Source: Oncomelania hupensis
Lineage: Eukaryota > Mollusca > Gastropoda > Littorinimorpha > Pomatiopsidae
DNA: 64,000 nucleotides
Assembly: GCA_036898135.1 (NCBI GenBank)
Contig: CM072517.1
Location: 67,799,104 to 67,863,103 of the forward strand
Reading direction: 5' to 3'
Positions 32,030 through 62,296 of the stretch are shown piece after piece. The translations under genes were made by a program, and so were the position numbers. A model generated the notes under the pieces. The model ran no database searches. It worked only from the letters and a program-made list of their open reading frames with translations, and was not told the DNA's origin. The stretch's first letter is position 1. Each line of letters starts with the position of its first letter.

Positions 32030-32324
32030 TTTGCTAGCCGACCACCTTTTCTTGTATAATTGGTAAACAACAAATCTATTTACCAACTATATATCTCAGA
32101 GTTCAAATAACTCAACAGTTATACCACGGTTTGGCTCAGATGACACTAAGTTGTATTATAGTAAAGTGTGGGCTTGGTTGCCTACCTTATTACTGTCGGG
32201 TGCTCTAAGTGCGCCCACGCGATTCAAAACGCTCCAGCACCCGCCAACCACCCACGTCACTTACTCTGATTGTATGGTATAACACAACAATGTCAACGTA
32301 ATTCTATCTCCTCCATTCATCCGT

Positions 32325-32347
32325 TCGATCCCACCGCTGCCACCAAA
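32325..32347 (-). promoter_or_regulatory. Candidate primer-binding site of the intact element
   Basis: Reading the minus strand just inside the 5' LTR: TAT, then TTGGTGGCAGCGGTGGGATC. A TGG close to the LTR edge fits tRNA CCA-end priming. The primer tRNA is not identified. Confidence 0.6.
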
Positions 32348-32349
32348 TA

Positions 32350-34052
32350 TGTCAAAGCCCCCCCTTATGGTCCTTCGTTTCTCTTACCATAAAGGGGAAC
32401 TCTGAGCAGTGTATGCAACCATACGTGAACAACGGATGAACAGATAGAGACAAGTATTATGTTGGTAAAATAAAACAACAATTTATTCACATGAACATAA
32501 CATGGAATCGTAAATGAATAACTAAAATTTATAAAAGTGATAGAATCAAACGACAGAATGAAATGTTCTTTGTTTTAAATAAATTAAATGGTTCTACACA
32601 GTATTCTCGTTCAGTCTCTTTGTTTTCCTTTTCTACTGTTCACTCATTGTTCGCACACAACCTATGCACTGTTTACAAATTTGTTGCTACTACTGTTATA
32701 ACGATTTCAGTTCACAAGTCCCGTTTTACAAATACATATCACACTCCTGCGATCAAACCTTTGCAATACGAAATTGCATAATAACAAAAACGTCCCGAAG
32801 ACACTAGAGCATGAACTCGCTCAACGCAGGAGTGAAATGTATATATATGTCCCGGGAACACAGTAGGCAAATAAACTAAAAATTGTCAATGCACTAGATG
32901 TAATCGATAAATGCATACACCTCGAATGTCACTGGGACTGTAGCTGCTACGATTAGATGCATCCGCCGTGGTCATCCAATATTTCAAAGTCTGTGGTGAA
33001 GAAGCGAAGGCAAAAAGTCTATTATAATACAATCGGTGAAAAAGTGATGGTAAAACCAAAAACAAAGTCGAAGTTAAAGTTGAAGTTGAAGGTAAAATCG
33101 AAGTTGAAGATGAAACCAAAGGCAAAAAGCGAAAGGTACACTGCAACATAACCCATACAAAATCTTCTAAGAATTTGAGTAACAATTTATACATGCTTCC
33201 TGATGCAATTGAAAACTCAACCATTTTCCTTAATAATAATAATCGCTAACTCTTGTATTGTAACAATCACAAATGTAAATCTAACGCATGTATGAATGAA
33301 TGACTGCAACCTTGAATGTTTTGTATGCTTGGAAGAATAATGATTGTAATAAATATGGTATCACTTATACGAATATAATACTTCCCCATAATATTTTAGC
33401 CCCACAACATAATGATAACCAACAATGACACGACAAAATACGGACCACAGAAATAAATGACAACAAAGAGACACCCGACTAGCCAGTGAAAACACCCAAG
33501 TCCACACTTACTCAACTACCCGTGGATACGGTGATGCGGCTAAGGTCGGATACGTCTCTTCATCCGCAGCATTCCTTTTGGTACAGGTAGGTCAACGGTC
33601 AGGTCTACTAGTCGTCTCGATCTTCATTGACTAAAACAAACAGTCGAACTTGCACCAGTTTCAAGGTCGAACTCTTTCTCCCTCATCGTTCTCAAACGAC
33701 TTCTGGTGAAAACTCAAGTTCTTGTCGTAGGGCACCGCTACGTGAGGATATCACGTACGTATTTCCTTAAGCGTACAGTTGACGGATAAAGGATTAGCAG
33801 GGACGAAAAACGATTCAACACACTGCTCCTAGATTCACTGTTCCTGGGACCTCCATGTAACGACCAAATACCTGTCTTCTTTCTCTTTCGTCATTTCCTC
33901 TTTTCTACCACAATAAGTTACGTCACACTTTTCATTTACTTTTGTCCCGGCTTATTCAAAGGCACACAAAACGATGATTCATAGGCACTTGCGAGAAGAC
34001 CACCTATCTACAAACAACAATATAAAGTTCAAACTGAGTGTGGGTCGTGACA
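32350..34052 (-). repeat. 5' LTR of intact Gmr1-like element
   Basis: 1703 bp, the partner of 25435-27137. Flanked on the right by GTGAT (34053-34057). Confidence 0.95.
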
Positions 34053-34140
34053 GTGATGTTGATGATGATGTTGTTGATGATGATGGTCACAACTGAACAT
34101 GTATTTACATGCCAGTCCAGCCTGTAGGGTTTATGTTTAG

Positions 34141-34326
34141 TATTGTAGTGTTATCATTGCTGGCGGAGTTATTGTTGTTGTCGCCATCATTGTATTTTTG
34201 GTTTGTTTGAGAATCGTGAGACAAATGAGAGTTGTCGCCCCTTTAGCGCTAAATGACGAACAAAGTCATTCCAGCACCTGCAGTTTGTCTGTTACATTAC
34301 TTTTGTATCCAGGACATTATTTATAA
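34141..34326 (+). pseudogene. Membrane-anchor exon of Z copy
   Basis: After ATGTTTAG the frame reads 'YCSVIIAGGVIVVVAIIVFL', then 'VCLRIVRQMR', a classic single-pass transmembrane helix followed by basic stop-transfer residues, and runs to TAA at 34324-34326. The matching segment downstream of gene A (57744) keeps the hydrophobic run, with several third-position changes. An overlapping frame from an acceptor at 34126 is also hydrophobic. Two AATAAA signals follow at 34709 and 34718. The exon belongs to the broken Z gene, so it is probably not expressed normally. Confidence 0.5.
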
Positions 34327-34708
34327 GAAGCAATGATTTTATTGTAGACTGCATGTGTCAGGACACTAGTTGTGTCCTTATCAGTCGCTGTTGACTTCTT
34401 TGTACCAGATTTTTAATAGTGTTACTCACAAAATCCCTGTTTATTTATTGGAAGCAGTTTTATTATTATTGATTTGTGAGCACACTGTTTGGTCTGACTC
34501 TTTTCTCTTATGTCTTCTTAATAATTATGTATTAATTTGTATTCTCATCTGCCAAAGTCATACACTTTTTAGGCAGACTACTTTGTAAAGACCTGGTTTG
34601 AAGACATGGCACCAGTGTTTTCTCGACATTCATGGAACCACTACACCAACATGAATGAAGCATCAGCGACGACAAAAAACGTTGCGGGAGGGGTTCCATT
34701 CGGCACTT

Positions 34709-34723
34709 AATAAACGAAATAAA
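34709..34723 (+). terminator. Twin poly(A) signals of Z copy
   Basis: AATAAACGAAATAAA; identical to the twin signals at 58189-58203 after gene A. Conserved position ~570 bp after the start of the membrane-anchor exon. Confidence 0.6.
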
Positions 34724-34789
34724 TCTATGTTTCGGTACATTTCTTTCGTTTTGTTTTACATTCTGAGAATGCTTGTGGATTAATTAATT

Positions 34790-34972
34790 GTAGATTATAG
34801 TAACACGACATCGGAGCGCATGGGCGACTACTGGTCGCATTATTCTTCACCAGCGAACCAGTTGATGGTAAGGGAAAAGTAATATGGTCACACGTTGGCC
34901 AGCCCGGGATTCCATCCAGGGACCTTTCGGTTACATGACGCCGCTCTACCAACTGAGCTACCCGGCCCCAAT
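34790..34972 (-). mobile_element. tRNA-derived SINE (family B), Z-side copy
   Basis: On the minus strand the head contains the perfect A box TAGCTCAGTTG and a weakened B box (GGATGGAATCC) at about 34899-34970. The body extends left towards the poly(A) region. The same insertion is present at 58262-58446, so it predates duplication. The B box and anticodon stem are degenerate, so this is not a functional tRNA gene. Confidence 0.6.
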
Positions 34973-35020
34973 TAACTTGTGCCTGGGCTATGTAAACTGG
35001 GTTAAAGGGCGAAATGATAA

Positions 35021-35332
35021 CTACCTGTAACCATGAAGTGGACGAATGAAAGGTCCAAATGGGAAATGGCGTCTACCTGTAACCATGACGTTGACGAATG
35101 AAAGGTCCAAATGGGAAATGGCGTCTACCTGTAACCATGAAGTGGACGAATGAAAGGTCCAAATGGGAAATGGCGTCTACCTGTAACCATGACGTTGACG
35201 AATGAAAGGTCCAAATGGGAAATGGCGTCTACCTGTAACCATGACGTTGACGAATGAAAGGTCCAAATGGGAAATGGCGTCTACCTGTAACCATGAAGTG
35301 GACGAATGAAAGGTCCAAATGGGAAAAAGTGA
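35021..35332 (+). repeat. 52-bp minisatellite, ~6 copies
   Basis: The unit begins TCTACCTGTAACCATGACGT and ends GGTCCAAATGGGAAATGGCG. Units alternate between AAGTGGACG and ACGTTGACG variants. The homologous site in the next unit (58494-58540) has a single copy. Confidence 0.92.
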
Positions 35333-35601
35333 TAGGGGAAAAGGTGAAATGGAACATGGCGAATCGTCGAATCATGGCCAGTAATTGAACGAACTATAAT
35401 TCTTACCTCCCCTCCCCCTCCACCCGTCTTGGCGATGACGATGATTGCGTCATCGCTATTTTTGCATTTCCAGATTTAACTAGAAATACTTTGAAACAAA
35501 GAAAAGATAAGAATAAGAACAAGACAAATGTCGGTCAGTCTGTACCTCCGTCTGTCTGTCGGTCCGTTGAAAGCCTTGTCTCCAGAACTGCTGAACACGT
35601 T

Positions 35602-36430
35602 TTGTCCAAACTTCACTGGAACATTACATAGGTTAGTGGCATGCGTCGTGTCCAAACTTCACTGGAGCATTACATAGGTTAGTGGCATGCGTCGTGTCCA
35701 AACTTCACTGGAACATTACATAGGTTAGTGGCATGCGTCGTGTCCAAACTTCACTGGAGCATTACATAGGTTAGTGGCATGCGTCGTGTCCAAACTTCAC
35801 TGGAACATTACATAGGTTAGTGGCATGCGTCGTGTCCAAACTTCACTGGCACGTTACATAGGTTAGTTGCATGCGTCGTGTCCAAACTTCACTGGAACAT
35901 TACATAGGTTAGTTGCAAAGCGTCGTGTCCAAACTTCACTGGAACATTACATAGGTTAGTTGCATGCGTCGTGTCCAAACTTCACTGGAACATTACATAG
36001 GTTAGTGGCATGCGTCGTGTCCAAACTTCACTGGCACGTTACATAGGTTAGTTGCATGCGTCGTGTCCAAACTTCACTGGAACATTACATAGGTTAGTTG
36101 CATGCGTCGTGTCCAAACTTCACTGGAACATTACATAGGTTAGTTGCATGCGTCGTGTCCAAACTTCACTGGAACATTACATAGGTTAGTTGCATGCGTC
36201 GTGTCCAAACTTCACTGGAACATTACATAGGTTAGTTGCATGCGTCGTGTCCAAACTTCACTGGAACATTACATAGGTTAGTTGCATGCGTCGTGTCCAA
36301 ACTTCACTGGAACATTACATAGGTTAGTTGCATGCGTCGTGTCCAAACTTCACTGGAACATTACATAGGTTAGTTGCATGCGTCGTGTCCAAACTTCACT
36401 GGAACATTACATAGGTTAGTGGCATGCCTC
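35602..36430 (+). repeat. 46-bp minisatellite, ~18 copies
   Basis: The unit GTGTCCAAACTTCACTGG..., then ACATTACATAGGTTAGTTGC and ATGCGTC, repeats about 18 times. Variants (GGAACATT, GGAGCATT, GGCACGTT; AGTGGC or AGTTGC) occur in blocks, a sign of higher-order amplification. The homologous site at 58847-58884 holds one unit. Confidence 0.93.
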
Positions 36431-37243
36431 GCGGCCATCAGATTTGCTCTACCGCTAGGTCCAAGGTCACTATAGTCATTCTGTTGCTAAACACGTTTTA
36501 TTCTATATCTCATAAACGCCTGAAGCGATTTTGTTGAGTTTTGGTATACAAGTACTTCACATCATGAGATTTTATTTCTCCTAGTGTTTAAAGCCAGTTC
36601 AACAGCTATTTTGATTATGGGTGGTCGTTTAATCTGTGGCCGCAACAACTAAAACACTCATCCTGGCCTTGTGTCAGATAAAACAACACTTTACTACCAT
36701 CGCTTGCGTTGAAGATCTAGTTCTGCTTGTTTAAGCCGTTCACACACGTTTCATCCCTCGGCCATTGAAAACCATTCAAAGGATAGGAATTTGAGGATCA
36801 TTGATACGCAACGATGCACGACACGTTCATCGTTATGGAACAGTGTTGAAAGGAAAATGTAGATAGATAGATATTCAGTGCTTATAGGGTCCAGCGGACT
36901 GCCAAGAGCCGAATCAGGACCACGAAAGGAAAATATAACATCCATCTATTTGCGGACAGCCTGCACACTTCAACTATGAAGTGGCTGTTCTGCGTTGATC
37001 TTCGCAAAAAGCGATGATATGTGTAACTAGGTCATTTTTGAAACACTGTAGAGTTTATGGAGTGACCAATCACAAGTATGTCTATTGTTTTTGATCACCG
37101 CGTTATCAGTCTAGTATCGTTATCCAGCGCCGATTACAAAAGGGTTTTTATACCATTTCACACTGGCGTTGGTCCTACACGGAAGACAGTTGGACATAAC
37201 ATTTAGTGTAACAAAACACTTGGCTTGGTATTACTGACACAAC
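36431..37243 (+). promoter_or_regulatory. Upstream region of gene A
   Basis: It aligns over its length with 58885-59932 upstream of gene B. A possible TATA element, TTTTATACC, lies at 37145-37153, about 95 bp before the ATG. In gene B this position reads TTTTCTACC. The 65-bp insertion at 36859-36923 is absent from the B unit. The transcription start is not determinable. Confidence 0.35.
36859..36923 (-). mobile_element. 65-bp retroelement 3'-end insertion with TSD
   Basis: GAAAGGAAAAT is duplicated at 36848-36858 and 36924-36934. The sister unit has a single site (TTGAAAGGAAAATATAAC, about 59614). The insert is a GATA-type tail plus the dispersed motif GGTCCAGCGGACTGCCAAGA, then GCCGAATCAGGACCAC: a 5'-truncated LINE or SINE end. 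Confidence 0.8.
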
Positions 37244-57124
<19,881 letters not shown>

Positions 57125-57281
57125 TGATTAATTGATTGAACGATGAATCTATTGAGTGGTTGATTTGTTTGACTGCCAAGCTTACTTTACTTTCCTGCTT
57201 TCATCCACATCTTCCACAAATGTGCAGTCCTTGTAGCAAACACTCACTGTTTATTAAAGCCACTCTCTTCAAAACAATTGA

Positions 57282-57743
57282 GTTGTTGCTAATGTTGATG
57301 GTGTTGATCATGATAATAATGAGGGTAATTTTGATGATGATGGTGATGATGATCATGGTGATGATGAGGGTAATTTTGATGATGATGGTGATGATGATCA
57401 TGGTGATGATGAGGGTAATTTTGATGATGATGGTGATGATGATCATGGTGATGATGAGGGTAATTTTGATGATGATGGTGATGATGAGGACGAAGAAGAA
57501 AATGATGACGGTGGTATTGATGATGGTGATGCTGATGTAGATGATTGTGATGATAAAGATGATTATGATGATGATGTTGATTATAATAATGATCATGATG
57601 GTGATAATGTTGTTGGTGATGATGATTCTAACCATAGTGATGGTGATAGCAATGATGATGATGTTGATGATGTTGTTGATGATGATGATGATCACAATAG
57701 AACATGTGTTTACCATTGTCCAGCCTGTAGGTCTTATGTTTAG
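57282..57743 (+). repeat. GAT array with 45-bp units; open Asp-rich frame
   Basis: Four 45-bp units (starts near 57321, 57366, 57411 and 57456), then irregular GAT/GTT. One frame stays open for 153 codons, Asp-rich ('EGNFDDDGDDDHGDD' repeats), and ends in TAG at 57741, directly before the membrane-anchor frame. Unit length is divisible by three. Most likely an intronic microsatellite. The Z equivalent has a stop. Confidence 0.7.
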
Positions 57744-57827
57744 TACTCTGGTGTTATCATTGGTGGCGGTGTTGTTGTTGTTGTCGCTATAATTGTATTT
57801 CTGATTTCTTTCAGAACCGTGAAATAA
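57744..57827 (+). CDS. Candidate membrane-anchor exon of gene A
   Basis: After TTATGTTTAG the frame reads 'YSGVIIGGGVVVVVAIIVFL', then 'ISFRTVK' and TAA (57825-57827): a single transmembrane helix with a tiny basic tail. Several differences from Z (34141) are silent in this frame, which suggests past constraint. An alternative acceptor (CCTGTAG, exon from 57731) matches the phase-1 donor of exon 15 and gives 'GLMFSTLVLSLVAVLLLLSL', stop at 57790, also hydrophobic and GPI-signal-like. Which is used cannot be decided. The phase-0 version needs an unseen intervening exon. Confidence 0.4.
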   Translation, partial: YSGVIIGGGVVVVVAIIVFLISFRTVK

Positions 57828-58188
57828 ATGAGTTTTCGCCCCTTTGGCGCCAAATGATGAACAATGTCGTTTCAGCACCTGCAGTTGTTTGTCTGTTACA
57901 TTTCTCTTATATCCAGGACATTTCCGTGTTTATTTATAAGAGCAATGTTTTATTGTAGACTGCCTGTGTCAGCACACTAGTTGTGTCTTTATGAAACGCC
58001 TTTGACTTCTTTCTGCCAGTGTTTTAATACAGTGTTACAAAATCCAAGTTTATTGATATGAATCAGTTTTGTTATTGTAGATTAGTGAGTACACTGTTTG
58101 GCCCGACTCTTGTCTTATGTCTTCTTAACATGAGTGAAGCATCAGCGAAGAGGAAAGACGTTGTGGGAGGGATTTCCATTCGGCACTC

Positions 58189-58203
58189 AATAAACGAAAT
58201 AAA
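58189..58203 (+). terminator. Twin poly(A) signals downstream of gene A
   Basis: AATAAACGAAATAAA at 58189-58203, conserved in Z. They lie 1.07 kb after the exon 15 stop and about 380 bp after the membrane-anchor frame, which favours a terminal exon around 57.7 kb. Confidence 0.6.
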
Positions 58204-58261
58204 TCATTCTATGTTTCGGTATATTTCTATCGTTTTGTTTTATGTTCTGAGAATGCTTGTG

Positions 58262-58446
58262 GATTAATTAATTGTAGATTATAGTCACACGAGACAGGAA
58301 CGCATAGTCGACTACTGGCCGCATTATTCTGACACCAGCGAACCAGTTGATGGTAAGGGGAAAATAATATTTGGCCAATCCGGGATTTCATCCAGGGACC
58401 TTTCGGTTACATGACGCCGCTCTACCAACTGAGCTACCCAGCCCCA
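58262..58446 (-). mobile_element. tRNA-derived SINE (family B), gene A-side copy
   Basis: The same insertion as 34790-34972: reverse A box (CAACTGAGCTA, about 58425-58435) and degenerate B box. Just to the right is a single unit of each minisatellite that is expanded in Z (58494-58540 and 58847-58884). Confidence 0.6.
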
Positions 58447-58884
58447 ATTAGCTTGTGCCTGGGCTATGTAAACTGGGTTAAAGGGCGAAATGGCGTCTAC
58501 CTGTAACCATGAAGGTGACGAATGAAAGGCCCAAATGGGAAAAGCGATAGGGGAAAAGGTGAAATGGAAAATGGCGAATCGTCGAATCATTGCCAGTAAT
58601 TGAACGAACTAAAATTCTTACCTCCCCTCTCCTCTCCACCAATCACCCATCTTGGCAATGACGATGATTGCGTCATCCCTATTTTGGGATTTTTAGACTT
58701 ATCTGGAAATACTTTGAAACAATCGGAGAGGGGTGAGGGAAAGGGAATATAAGAATCGGAACGAACCAAATGTCGGTCGGTCTGTACGTCCGTCTGTCTG
58801 TCGGTCCGTTGAAAGCCATGTCTCCAGAACTACTGAACAAGTTTTGTCCAAACTTCATTGGAACATTACATAGGTTAGTGGCAT

Positions 58885-59932
58885 GGCTCACGGCCTTCAG
58901 ATTTGCTCTACTGCTAGGTTCAAGGTCACTATTGTCATTCCGTTGCTAAATACGTTTTATTCTATATCTCATTAACGCCTGAAGCGATTTTGTTGAGTTT
59001 TGGCATACAAGTACTTCACATCATCGGTCATCAATGTTGATAATTGCTTGCGTGCTGATAGTTCACATCGGGACTTATCATAATGCTGATAATTGTTTGC
59101 GTACTGATAGTTTCATTCCGAGACTTATCCTAATGTTAATAATTATTTGCGTACTGATAGTTCACGTCGTGGCTTATCATCACATGTTTTCCTCTTGCTT
59201 CGTGAGGATAATGTCCAGTCAACGGCCGCTAAGAAATTTAACACTTTTGAAAATGTTTTTCGGCTAGGTATCTTGAAATACATTCGAATGACTTCGCCAT
59301 CTTGTTTTACATTTGTTGCAATGAACAAGAGATGGATTTTTTTTCTCCCAGTGGTTAAAACCAGTTCAACAGCTATTTTGATTATGGGTGGTCGTTTAAT
59401 CTGCGGCCGCTAGAACTGAAACAACCCATCCTGGCCTTGTGTCAGATAAAACAACACTTCACTACCATAGCTTGGGTTGAAGACTTAGTCCTGCTTATTT
59501 AAGCCGCTCACACATGTTTCATCCCTCGGCCATTGAAAACCATTCAAAGGATAAGAATTTGGAGGATCATTGATACGCAACGATGCACGACACGTTCATC
59601 GTTATGGAACAGCGTTGAAAGGAAAATATAACATCCATCTATTTGCGGACAACCTGCACACTTCAACTATGAAGTGGCTGTTCCGCGGTGATCTTCGCAA
59701 AAAGAGATGATATGTGTAACTAGGTCATTTTTGAAACAGTGTAGAGTATATGGAGTGACCAATCACAAGTATATCTATTGTTTTTGATCACCGCGTTATC
59801 AGTCTAGTATTGTTATCCTGCGCCGATTGCACAAGTGTTTTCTACCATTTGAAACTGGCTTTGGTCCTACACGGAAGACAGTTGGACATAACATTTAGTG
59901 TAACAAAACTTGGCTTGGTATTACTGACCAAC
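58885..59932 (+). promoter_or_regulatory. Upstream region of gene B
   Basis: Aligns with 36431-37243 except for extra copies of 'GATAATTGCTTGCGTGCTGAT'-like repeats (59037-59165) and ~180 bp of additional sequence near 59170-59340. The TATA-like motif of gene A is changed to TTTTCTACC (59838-59846). Confidence 0.35.
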
Positions 59933-59996
59933 ATGGGAACAATGACGATCCTGCTTCTCTGCGTGATACTGTGCACTGTGGCGTCTATAGCACACG
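59933..59996 (+). CDS. Gene B exon 1: signal peptide
   Basis: 64 bp, phase 1 at GTAGGA. One residue differs from gene A (Ala5 to Thr). Confidence 0.88.
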
Positions 59997-62218
59997 GTAG
60001 GACTAGTATTTTTTTTTAAAGTTTATTTATTTAGTTAGTTATTTGAATATTCCGTTTTGCTGAAAAGACAAGCGAGGTAAGGTGTTTTGATGTCCAACAT
60101 TGCTGCGTGCATTTCAAAACAGCCAGTGGATAATTAGACCTATGAATATTACTGTTATAGTTGTTAATGTTAGTCTTGTTGTTTTTGATGTTGTCTTGGT
60201 GATGTTGGTTTTGTTGTTCTTGCTGTTTTACCTCAATATAAATGATTCCGTGTGATTGTGTTATTGATGTGCGCGCACGTAATAGCACCGAATCTTACCT
60301 TTGTCAATATGATTGTGATGTTTTCTGTGTAGGCGGGTCAGTGGCAGACTGTGACTTTGAGCACGGCCTGTGTCAATACACACAACTTACCTCAGGCTCT
60401 GGAAATCCTCATGACGACTTTGACTGGACCTTGCATCAGGGTGGAACACCAACATCTGGTACTGGCCCTGACAACGACCATACCCTTGGTAATAGTGGAG
60501 GTAAGTGACCACGACTTTGGTAACAGTATTATACAGTGACCGTTTTACCATTATCTTCATCATTATTATCATTTAGTAGTAGTAGTAGCAGTAGTAGTGG
60601 TAGCAATAGTAGAAATAGTGGTAGTATTAGAAGCAGTAGTAGTAGTAGCAGTAGTAGTGGTAGCAGTAGTAGCAGTAGAAGTAGCAGTAGTAGTGGTAGT
60701 AGTAGTAGTAGTGGTAGTAGTAGTAGCAGTAGTAGCAGTAGTAGTAGTAGTAGATGACTGTATGTTTCAGGTCACTATATTTATACGGAGGCATCAGCCC
60801 CACGCCAAACCTCTGACAAAGCAACAATTTACTCTCCACCCATCCAGACAAGCTCTGTCTACTCCTGCCTAACTTTTTGGTACAACATGTATGGAAGCGG
60901 CATTTGGACTCTGATTATGGCGACTGGTGACCTGCAGCACTCAACAACGGTGTGGACCAAGAGTGGCAATCAAGGTCATATTTGGCAAATGGCTAACATC
61001 ACCATCGACACTTCTCACCCTGTGCAGGTACAGTATGAGCGACGATGTCGACGATAATGATGATGATAATTATGATGATATTGATGATGATATTTTATGA
61101 TGATGATATTGATGACAATATTGATGATGATAATGATAGTGATGGTGATGATGATGATGGCGATAATGATGATGATGATGATGGTGATGATCCTATCCTA
61201 TCCTGTTCCGTAACCCTGAGGTCGTAGAGGCACCACAGATGATCGTTTAACCAGCATACTCCATCTTTCTCTGTCCTCAGCAGCCCTGATGGCTTCACTC
61301 AGTGTCAAACCAGTCCATTCTCGAATGTTGTCCTCCCACCTCTTTTTCGGTCTCCCTCTTCTTCTACATCCTTGCACTGTGCCTTGCAGAATAGTCTTTG
61401 CAAGGCCTGATGATCTGGTGACGTGGCCATACCATCGGAGTTTCCGTTTCTTCACCACTGTGAGCAAGTCATCGTGTTGTCCAATGGCTTGTGTGATGGT
61501 CTGTCGGACTTCGTCGTTGGTGATTTGTTGGGTATAGGAAATGCCCAGAAGTCTTCTGTAGCACCTCATCTCCATGCTTTGTATTCTTCGTTGGAGATCT
61601 GCTGTGAGGGTCCATGCTTCGCAAGCATATAGGAAGATGGAGATGACAAGGGAGCGCAGCAGTCTTACTTTGGAATGTAGACTGATGGTGCTGTATTTCC
61701 AAATGGGCTTCAACCTTGTTAGGGCAGCAGTTGTTTGTGCGATCCTGGAGAGGACTTCCTGTCGGGACCTATTGTCTGATACAATGGCTCCTAAATATTT
61801 GAAGCTATGCACTGTGTTGAGGGATTGGCTTTGGACTTTGATGTCCGTGTTGATGCCATTGGTGTTGTTGGTTATCATTTTGGTCTTCTCTGCACTTATT
61901 TCCATTCCATAAGCTCTGGAGGTGGTGTCAAGCCTCTGTACCAGCTGTTCAAGTTCTTGTTCCTCTCCAGCCAATCCATCAATGTCATCCGCAAAACGAA
62001 GATTGGAGATTGCTCTACCCCCTATGCTGACTGCTCAATAATGGTATTGGATTCAGTCAATTTAAAATTCCAAAAATAAAAATTTGATGTCTATTCCTAC
62101 TTTTGTAATAGCCATCTCTTTAGATCACTGCGCTTTGAGTTCGAGGAAAATGCGCGTGATTGCGTCCTGTATTCTTCTTCTTCTTCTTCTTCTTCTTCTT
62201 CTTCTTCTTCTTCTTCTT

Positions 62219-62296
<78 letters not shown>

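Larger units (their letters stand above)
25435..34052 (-). mobile_element. Complete Ty3/gypsy-type LTR retrotransposon, Gmr1-like domain order
   Basis: An 8.6-kb element in reverse orientation. Two 1703-bp LTRs of equal length differ at only about two positions. There is a 5-bp GTGAT duplication (25430-25434 and 34053-34057), a primer-binding-like site next to the 5' LTR, a polypurine tract next to the 3' LTR and a single uninterrupted Gag-Pol ORF. Integrase lies before RT, as in the Gmr1 group. It inserted in the GAT array downstream of the Z copy of the MAM gene. Everything needed for transposition appears intact, so it may be active or was very recently. Confidence 0.95.

Noticed and set aside
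31252..32066. Ser/Arg-rich 233- and 264-codon plus-strand frames
   Set aside because: Antisense shadows of the Gag coiled-coil repeat.
34899..34970. Functional tRNA gene on the minus strand
   Set aside because: Degenerate B box and anticodon arm; the same copy recurs at 58375-58446 as part of a duplicated SINE.
35602..36430. CRISPR-like array
   Set aside because: Units are contiguous 46-bp repeats without unique spacers, in a eukaryotic intergenic region; an ordinary minisatellite.
57228..57292. Short extra exon after TGTGCAG between exon 15 and the anchor
   Set aside because: Open for 21 codons in the right phase in both A and Z, but it ends in a shared stop, has no donor and shows no domain; conservation is explained by recent duplication.
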